Source: Triglochin maritima (taxonomy: Eukaryota > Streptophyta > Magnoliopsida > Alismatales > Juncaginaceae). Taken from it: a DNA stretch of 64,000 nucleotides. Of this stretch, positions 57,710-64,000 are shown one piece after another. The notes under the pieces were generated by a model. The model did no database searches and was not told the DNA's origin. It saw only the letters and a list, made by a program, of their open reading frames with translations. The translations under genes and the position numbers were made by a program. Each line of letters starts with the position of its first letter. Positions within the stretch are counted from its first letter, which is position 1. The DNA lies in assembly GCA_963682175.1 (NCBI GenBank), contig OY821771.1:6695001-6759000 (forward strand). The letters are read 5' to 3'.

Positions 57710-58662
57710 TATCGGAGGCAAAGCAAGGTGGTGAGCTCCGGTGAAGTTCGTCGTTCTTCGCAAGTTGAGGCATGTCAAGTTCTTGCATTAGATGCTTGTG
57801 TTGCTCACCCACGTTTGGGTGGAGTTGTGGTCGGTCACGGGAGGTCGGAGACCTCACCGGCGGCGAGAAACGACATAAAATCCTTGGCTGGTGCAAGTTT
57901 GCTGTCGACCAACGGTCGACCGGTGCCTTCGGCTTGTGTAGCCGCGTCGAACGCCTCCTCACCGATCCCTTTGCCTTGTGTAGCCGCGTGTGGGGATGTA
58001 TTGTGTATTGTCCGCTAGACCGTATGTGCCTACGATAGGTCTCCACGGAGACCCGATGTTGTGGACCGTGTGGCCTGTGTGGTGTCGGTAATGTTTATGG
58101 ACCGTGTGACCTGTGTGGTGCCGGTAATGTTGTGGACCGTACGACCTGTGTGGCGGCGACGTTGCTGTGGACCGTGGGTCTTGTGTGACAGCGGTGACGA
58201 TTGTAGACCGTGCGGCCTTGTGGCAGTGGGAACGATTGCATGATAGATGTCCGATTTTGCGCTTAGTGGGAATGTTGTTTTATTGCTTTATATTTCATGT
58301 CATGTTATACTAGTATGATATGACATATAGGTGAGCTTGTCATACGAGGTTTCCTTATAGAAACTCATGCATCGTTGTTATGTTTATTTTCAGGACCACG
58401 TTTGGTTCCGACGGGTGGTGACCGATGGAGATTGCACTTTAGGACTGGATTTTGTTGTCTGCTTATTTTAGCTTGTCATGATTACATGTATTATGTATTT
58501 CGTATTCTGATGTAATTACTCTTTTGACAAACTCTTATGTAATATGGTGCACTAGATATATTTGAGTATTCTATGAGTAATGTCGTCACTATTGATGGTT
58601 TTTATCATTGTGTTTTCTTTGATTTTAGAATTTTAAATTTTCTAATTTTCGGGAACGTTGCA
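57710..58662 (+). mobile_element. Truncated LTR of the GGTCGACC gypsy family
   Basis: Homology to solo LTRs A and B starts at about 57710 (TCGGAGGCAAAGCAAGG) and runs to the LTR end GTTGCA at 58662. The first 0.35-0.9 kb of the LTR is missing. About 1.1 kb is also deleted inside, removing nearly the whole palindrome array and the antisense TATA region: only one CGGTCGACCG remains near 57913. The GC minisatellite survives at 58060-58235. No target duplication is recognisable. Confidence 0.8.
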
Positions 58663-59529
58663 ATATTTATACGGCTGTTACCATTTTTTATAGTTTTTCT
58701 CTTACATTAATTACGTAGGGCGGATTCCCGATCCGAATCGTGTCAACTATCGACCACGGGTTGTTTACGAATTTGATTTGGAAGCTATGTCTAGAACTCC
58801 ATCGGACAAGTATGATTTGGACCCTCTAGAAAACATATTCGTATTTCTTCTTTGTGAAAATTAATTATTGTTGCTCGTTTTTTCGTCACGTGGGAACATG
58901 CATAGTCATGCCAACAGGAAAAATTAGGCATTATTCTATCTAATTTGCTTTTATTTGTTTATCCAGAAGCCACTAACCAAATCTTTTTTTGACTGAAAAA
59001 ATAAAAAGTTGATGTCGTCTTATTATTCTGTCGTCAAATACAGGGAGTTGCTATCAAAATATCTTTTCACTTTAATTGTCTTATTATTATTATTATTCTC
59101 ATAAAGTTACTACTGAAAAAGACCACCATTAAGTGGCTATTGAAAAAAACCACGGTATTCCTTATCTATATATTCACAATTGATCGATCCGAAGCAACAA
59201 AACTGATCAAAAGAAAAGGAATATATAGATAAAGTAATTAATCCAACGACACGTAAAGTCTGTCATGTACCAGATGTCACGAGCTAATTACTAATAATAG
59301 AGTAATTATCCTCAGATGCGATTTCAACTCTATGAAAATTTATTTATGCTAGCTTTTCTTTGGAAGCTACAAGTGAGACTTTCGTTTATTTATTTATTTA
59401 AGGAAAAAATCAATGGGCTTTTCGCAAATAAAGAATTACCCAACTAATAATAATAAAAGGCGTAAGATTAGATATATATTAGAGGAAGGAGAGAGGAAGG
59501 TGGGAAGAGTAGAGCTTCACCACTAGTTA
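58663..59529. other. Upstream DNA of the small two-exon gene
   Basis: AT-rich sequence with no coding frame. It probably contains distal promoter elements of the gene at 59714. Confidence 0.4.
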
Positions 59530-59530
59530 T

Positions 59531-59538
59531 TATATAAA
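59531..59538 (+). promoter_or_regulatory. TATA box
   Basis: TATATAAA lies 183 bp before the start codon and is followed by a CT-rich stretch (59570-59650) typical of plant 5' UTRs. This places transcription start near 59565. Confidence 0.65.
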
Positions 59539-59713
59539 CCGCACACCTTCTTCAACATCCCACCACCAAAGTTATTACTTCTTTCCTTCTCTCTCAACTA
59601 CATCGATCTAATATTTCCTTCCATTCTCTCTCTACATCTTTATATTCTTGTTTTCTTCTCCTAAATTGAACTAGTTGACATAGAGATTATAATCAATAGA
59701 AATAAAAAGGTGT

Positions 59714-60357
59714 ATGGATCGACATTGGCTGAAAGATCTCAGAAGGGCGTTCGACTCCATTGCTGCTCGTGTCAAATCCACAAAGACAAGTAAGCAAATC
59801 ATCATCTAATATTTGTTCATTACTACCATGCATAATTCTAGTACAATCACCCATGCATGCATGCATTCATTTCTTTTAAAACTCAATAACTAATAGAAGG
59901 AAAAACTAATTTAATTTCATACCATCCCTTAAGGTCCATGCATGATTCCGAAGGGTCCTTTATTATGATCCCATTGGATACTTGGGAAGTAGTATTATCC
60001 CTTGATTATAATTAGTTTTTCCACAAGTTGCATGCATGTTATAGTTATGTTCAATTAATTAATAACCACAACATGTGTTTGTGTGCACAAGCGCTAAAAA
60101 GTAGTCCCTCGAGTGGATAAAGAATTGAATAAGTACGCTATTAGTTGAAGTGATGTAATTGTAATCATTCTATGAGAATCTTATAAAATTAACAGAAACT
60201 AATTACTACGTCATATTATGTTTCTTCAGGGAGTGGTCTTAAAAAGCTACGTAATGAAGTGGAAACATGTGGGTACGAGGATGTTCAGGTGATGTGGGAG
60301 ATGCTTGGGAGATTGGAATTGGATCTACAAATGTCTTCATCTTCAATCCAAAAGTGA
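59714..60357 (+). CDS. Small plant protein of unknown function, two exons
   Basis: Exon 1 is 59714-59789, the intron is 59790-60229 (GTAAGC to TTTCTTCAG), and exon 2 is 60230-60357, ending TGA. The joined frame gives a 67-residue soluble protein. It starts MDRHWLKDLRRAFDSIAARV, a basic amphipathic segment, then has KKLRNEVETCGYEDVQVMWE in the middle and a Ser-rich tail. There is no signal peptide or membrane segment. I do not recognise a function. The middle block has the look of a conserved domain, and I have a vague memory of similar short plant proteins, which is weak evidence. Support comes from the frame-preserving splice sites, the upstream TATA box, the CT-rich leader, and an ATG in good context. 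A shorter frame in exon 2 alone (60305) is a shadow. Confidence 0.72.
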
Positions 60358-60799
60358 GATCAAGGGTGAAATTAATAACTCCCACTTGATTTTGAATCAA
60401 CCATCCATCTGGAGAATCAAAAAGCTGGTCAAAATCGCTGGGCAGATAGTCACAACCAATATCTCTTGCTGCATTGCATGCATGGTTATGTTGGAGATGA
60501 TCGATCAGTCATAGACTCATAGTTGATTGTCGGTTGATGAGAAGATACCACTGATATTTTTGAAATTTAACAACTTATTCTGAACCCGTAGTAATAATGA
60601 TGAAGGGCTACAAAGTTTTTTTCATTTTCTTCAAAAATTCAAGTACATATAAATTTTCGTTTAGAATCTACCCAATATTAGATATTTGATCTATGTGGAA
60701 ATCCCACCTAACATTTGTGCAATCGAGATATTGCTATATCTTGTTCGAACATAATCCGTGAATTGGTTTCTTATACATTGTTTTGGTCGTGTGCCCACA
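60358..60799. other. 3' flank of the small gene
   Basis: AT-rich DNA that would hold the 3' UTR of the gene at 59714. No other feature is seen. Confidence 0.4.
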
Positions 60800-61562
60800 T
60801 TTTCGGTATTTACCTATGTGCACATTGAATATCAAGTTTTACTTATATACACATCTACTGTTTGTAGAACTATGACCCACTCGATTTCGGTTATAAATTT
60901 TGAAAATTACACATTATAAAATAATATATATTTTTAATGTTAATAACAAAAAAATTAAAGTAAAAAAAACGAAAAAATCTTAAACACCGTTCTCACTCTT
61001 CCCGCCCTCTCACTCTCTCTCAAACTCGTTTCTTCTCACTCCTCTTTTTCTTTCCTACATTTCCAGCCCTCTCAGTTTCCACCCTCGCTCTCTCTCTCAA
61101 ACTCTGTTCTCCACACTCCTCTCTTTCTCTCTCTTATGCTTCACCTCTCTCTCTTTTCACTCTCACTCTCTCCTCTCTCTCCAGAAGGCACGGCCTTGGC
61201 CGGGAGGTGATGACGGTGCCGACGGTGGGGTTGGCGTCGAGGGCGGCGAATGCACGTCCTTGGTTGATGATGAAGACGGTGTCGACGGTGGTGAAAGCGA
61301 TGGCAGAGAACATGGCTTTGGGTATGGAGTTGAGGGTCACCGGATGAGATAGTGAAGAGAGAGAGAGGAGTGATGAGAATGTTATTAATATGAAAATATT
61401 ATTTATAAGGTCTTATTAGCAAAACAATATTAATAAAAAATGTTGTTACCAAAATTTATAAGGTATTATCAGCAAAATTTATAACTGAAAATGTTATGAA
61501 TTGAATCCTACAAACATCGAGGTGTATACAAATTCAATGCGTACACAAGTAAATACCAAAAA
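60800..61562. mobile_element. TIR element with an internal coding-like fragment
   Basis: Imperfect terminal inverted repeats of about 65 bp. The left has TTTTCGGTATTTACCTATGT and TATACACATCTACTGTTTGT. The right, read inward, has TTTTTGGTATTTACTTGTGT and TATACACCTCGATGTTTGTA. The interior has CT-rich tracts (61000-61180) and a GC-rich segment at about 61180-61340. No transposase is seen. The flanks show no clear target duplication. Confidence 0.6.
61134..61340 (-). other. Coding-like GC-rich fragment inside the TIR element
   Basis: The minus frame reads TLNSIPKAMFSAIAFTTVDT and VFIINQGRAFAALDANPT and has the GC-rich third positions of a plant exon, unlike its surroundings. It has no start-to-stop gene structure. 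It could be a captured gene piece carried by the element. The source gene is not recognised. Confidence 0.4.
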
Positions 61563-62019
61563 TATGAATGCACGTGACTAATTATGACATGGACAATGGT
61601 TGAAGGCTTGTGAATTTGGAAAATTTTAGTCACGTTGGGTGGAAACCTTCAATGAAATCTTAAAACGAGAAAGCATATTAAAACAAGACACGAATCTAAA
61701 ATAAAATTCGAGGCATCAGCATTTAATCAAAATACCATTCTCGAAATCCCAAGCCTTTTTTTCTCTCTCGGGCATGGACTCCTATACCCAAACTGCCAGA
61801 CAACACCTGCCATGGACTTCTTGCTGTCTCACAGATGAGTAAGAAACATTAACTGGAAAGTCTATGGCTCAGATGTTATTAATCGTTAAGGCGGCCATCA
61901 TAATTCCATTTAAATATTATAATATTGCATTAACTTCGACATCACGATGCCATCATAATATTGCATTCAAAATTAAGAAATTAAAACTGAAATCTAAAGA
62001 AATTATGATACCAAAAACT
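61563..62019. other. Intergenic DNA
   Basis: AT-rich DNA downstream of the epimerase gene. No feature is supported. Confidence 0.4.
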
Positions 62020-63366
62020 ACATATTATTATTTATTTAAATCCTTGCGACGGACCAACTGTGCCGTTGCTTCGGCAAAATACATGAAAAGAAAAGCATCC
62101 AACAGTTCATTTGAGACCTTGAAAACCTCAAGATTATAACAAACGCAGAAAATAAACATTTGCAACATGAACACAATCTACAGCAGGAGCCCAAAAAACC
62201 GAACCCCATGCTAAATCCCTGCAGAGTATGACAAATATGAATAGACACTTCACTGAAGATACATCCTACTTTTACACACGGTACCATCAGGATCCGACTG
62301 CGTAGTATTATTGACATGTCTGGTCCTGAACTGTTCGTCTATAAACCACTGGAACAGATCTTCATCACATATCCCCGGTAGAGATAGAGAGCTTAAAAGC
62401 TGGGAGGAAAACAATAACCCAAAATGGAGAAAAGGTTCCAATGCATGAACAGCCTGCAAATCACAGAAGGAGAATTCAATGGTCAACAAATGGAAAAAGA
62501 AAATTAAATACCATGAAGAATGTTCCTTCCAAGTAGCAAAATGATTAGCTTTGATTCCAAGTAGCAAACATGAAGCACCCAGATTGAAGCTCAGTTCATG
62601 GCCACAGGTGCAAGTAGAATGTTATTTTCGTAGAGGGCAACATATGATTCACAACTTCCGTAATTGGATTTTACAGGCACGACATGATATAATAGGATGA
62701 GTAAAGAACAACAACAAAGCCTTTATCCCCAAACTAGTTGGGGCTGGCTAAACAGGATGAGTAAAGAAGGGCAAGAAATAAATTTCTCGATCATCATCAT
62801 GATGTATGTATGACTTTTGTCTAGCTGTCTACCTACTGGATTATGACTGGAGGTGCAAACAAATCAAATACAATGAGGATATAGGTATAGGTATTCACAT
62901 ATCCGTATTTCAAATGTATAAGGATAGGAGCAGACTAAGGATATAAGAAGTGCAAGTTCATTCCTTACAGATTGAGAAAGATATAAAACAAAATATTTCC
63001 AATTAGGTGGTATAAAGAACACAAAGTATAGAGTGAGATTTAAAAAATGCTGGATTAGCTTGTTTAGTTTCAAAACAAATGTAAATTTAAGCTATTATAT
63101 TAGTACATCAAGCAGCCTCAGAAGACCAACCTCAAATTGAAAGCCTTAATGTAGCATGATGTAAGCCGAGAGTCACAAAGTATTAGTTTCACCGGACCAA
63201 CCACAACAAAATATAATTACCCAAGGTAATTCTCATGAAACTGCTATTATGTAAATTTCTTGCAGCAATCATCTAAAATTTAAGCAACATAATTTAACCC
63301 AAGTACTATGTGTAAACGCCCAGTAGGATATATTTATTCTTGAGAAGTTCAGTCACCTGTATGGCG
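62020..63366 (-). other. Probable spliced 3' UTR of the epimerase gene
   Basis: Nine bases after the stop codon, on the minus strand, ATACAG|GTGACT looks like a splice donor (exon end 63357), and TTTGCAG|GCTG at 62453 is a good acceptor. An exon down to about 62030 would end near AAATAAATAA, a polyadenylation-type signal. This is inferred from splice signals only. The intron contains the short insertion at 62709-62753. Confidence 0.45.
62709..62753 (+). mobile_element. Short SINE/LINE-like insertion with a 15-bp target duplication
   Basis: A 45-bp insert beginning CAACAACAAAGCCTTTATCC lies between perfect 15-bp direct repeats AGGATGAGTAAAGAA (62694-62708 and 62754-62768). The motif with CAACAACAAAGCCTT and a TAGTTGGGGCTGGCTA block recurs in many plant genomes. 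The long duplication suggests insertion by LINE-type target-primed reverse transcription. Confidence 0.6.
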
Positions 63367-63953
63367 TTACACTTCACCCTGGCTGGTACCAGCAAGAACT
63401 CTTTTTGGATCAAGCTGCCCACTGCAGTAACTGGAAAGAACAACAGACAGTTCTTGAGTTCCTTGCCATTCCCGACCAGCTTTGAGAGAGATTGGCTTTT
63501 CAAATGCAGCAGCCTCAACACAAAGCATATGCATATACTCATCATCACCAAAATCTTGCATTGCTTTAGCCTTCTTTTCCCAAGGGTTCCATACAACTGC
63601 ACCCAATATCCAGTCAAACTATGATTAATTATCATAAAGAACAATGACAACAAACATGGCAACAAGAAAATTACCAGCATCAGGCAACCCTTCTTTGTGC
63701 AAGACAAGTGTTCTCTTCCTCTCATGGTCTAAAATTGCAATCTTAGGCGGAGTACTAAGATATATCCTGTCAACCTTATTAAAAAGAGATAAATGAATAT
63801 AAATTATTAGGATAAAAAATAAAAAATAAATAGATGTGTTATGTATTAACTTCTGATTCAAATGTGATTGCATCTCCTTGTTCCGTGAAGCGTTCCCTCT
63901 TTTGTAAGTTGTCAAGGTAATCCAATGTCTCAAGTCCTTCAACACGCACTTCA
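63367..63953 (-). CDS. Glucose-6-phosphate 1-epimerase, C-terminal exons (5' part beyond the window)
   Basis: Catalyses interconversion of the alpha and beta anomers of glucose 6-phosphate, and belongs to the aldose-1-epimerase-like fold family. Three exons are visible on the minus strand: 63851-63953, 63675-63774 and 63367-63596. All have GT/AG borders and keep one frame to the TAA at 63367. They encode EVRVEGLETLDYLDNLQ, DRIYLSTPPKIAILDHERKR, VVWNPWEKKAKAMQDFGDDE and LCVEAAAFEKPISL, then ELSVV and YCSGQLDPKRVL. This closely matches the plant glucose-6-phosphate 1-epimerase family as I remember it. The conserved catalytic Glu expected in this half is the one in LCVEAA; the catalytic His lies upstream, outside the window. 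About 144 residues are visible, roughly the last 45-50% of a usual 300-residue protein. The sequence from 63954 to 64000 is the preceding intron. Confidence 0.92.
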
Positions 63954-64000
63954 CTGATTGTTTGAGGGGGAAAAGAGAAGAATGAACAGAAAAGCAAAAG

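Overview
This window looks like a gene-poor, repeat-rich piece of a nuclear genome from a flowering plant, most likely a eudicot. It is AT-rich, its genes have short introns with GT/AG borders, and it carries plant transposon families: a Tekay-like Ty3/gypsy element, plant MULEs with an OTU domain and a plant mobile domain, and PIF/Harbinger elements. I see no rRNA, tRNA, CRISPR array or prokaryotic operon.

Four protein genes are supported. An intronless RAD51-paralogue gene (XRCC3-like) lies at 6250-7026 (+). A SIAMESE-related cyclin-dependent kinase inhibitor is at 20414-21079 (-). A small two-exon gene for a 67-residue protein of unknown function is at 59714-60357 (+). The 3' part of a glucose-6-phosphate 1-epimerase gene (-) runs off the right edge, with coding exons at 63367-63953 and a probable spliced 3' UTR. 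They share no obvious pathway. A decayed RING-H2 gene copy lies near 48 kb.

Most of the rest is mobile DNA. One LTR retrotransposon family dominates. There is an intact 8.9-kb element on the minus strand (25187-34083) with equal-length LTRs, a 5-bp target duplication and an unbroken 1471-residue polyprotein. There are also three solo LTRs (1277-3525, 10804-13263, 22784-24933), each with its own perfect 5-bp target duplication, and a truncated LTR at 57.7-58.7 kb. The full-size LTRs carry an array of a 10-bp palindrome, CGGTCGACCG, and an oppositely oriented TATA-like box.

A 2-kb foldback element (4160-6204) with 0.79-kb arms carries nested GC-rich hairpins and ends 45 bp before the XRCC3 start codon. 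Two related MULEs (14747-17465 and about 51119-57173) encode a transposase joined to an OTU domain, plus a convergent plant-mobile-domain gene. The first is an internal-deletion derivative, and both share an in-frame TGA at the same codon. PIF/Harbinger remnants lie at 41080-42749 and 49.4-50.0 kb. A tandem duplication at 43.2-46.8 kb holds two MITEs whose empty sites survive in the other copy. A MITE sits inside a TA microsatellite at 50.8 kb.
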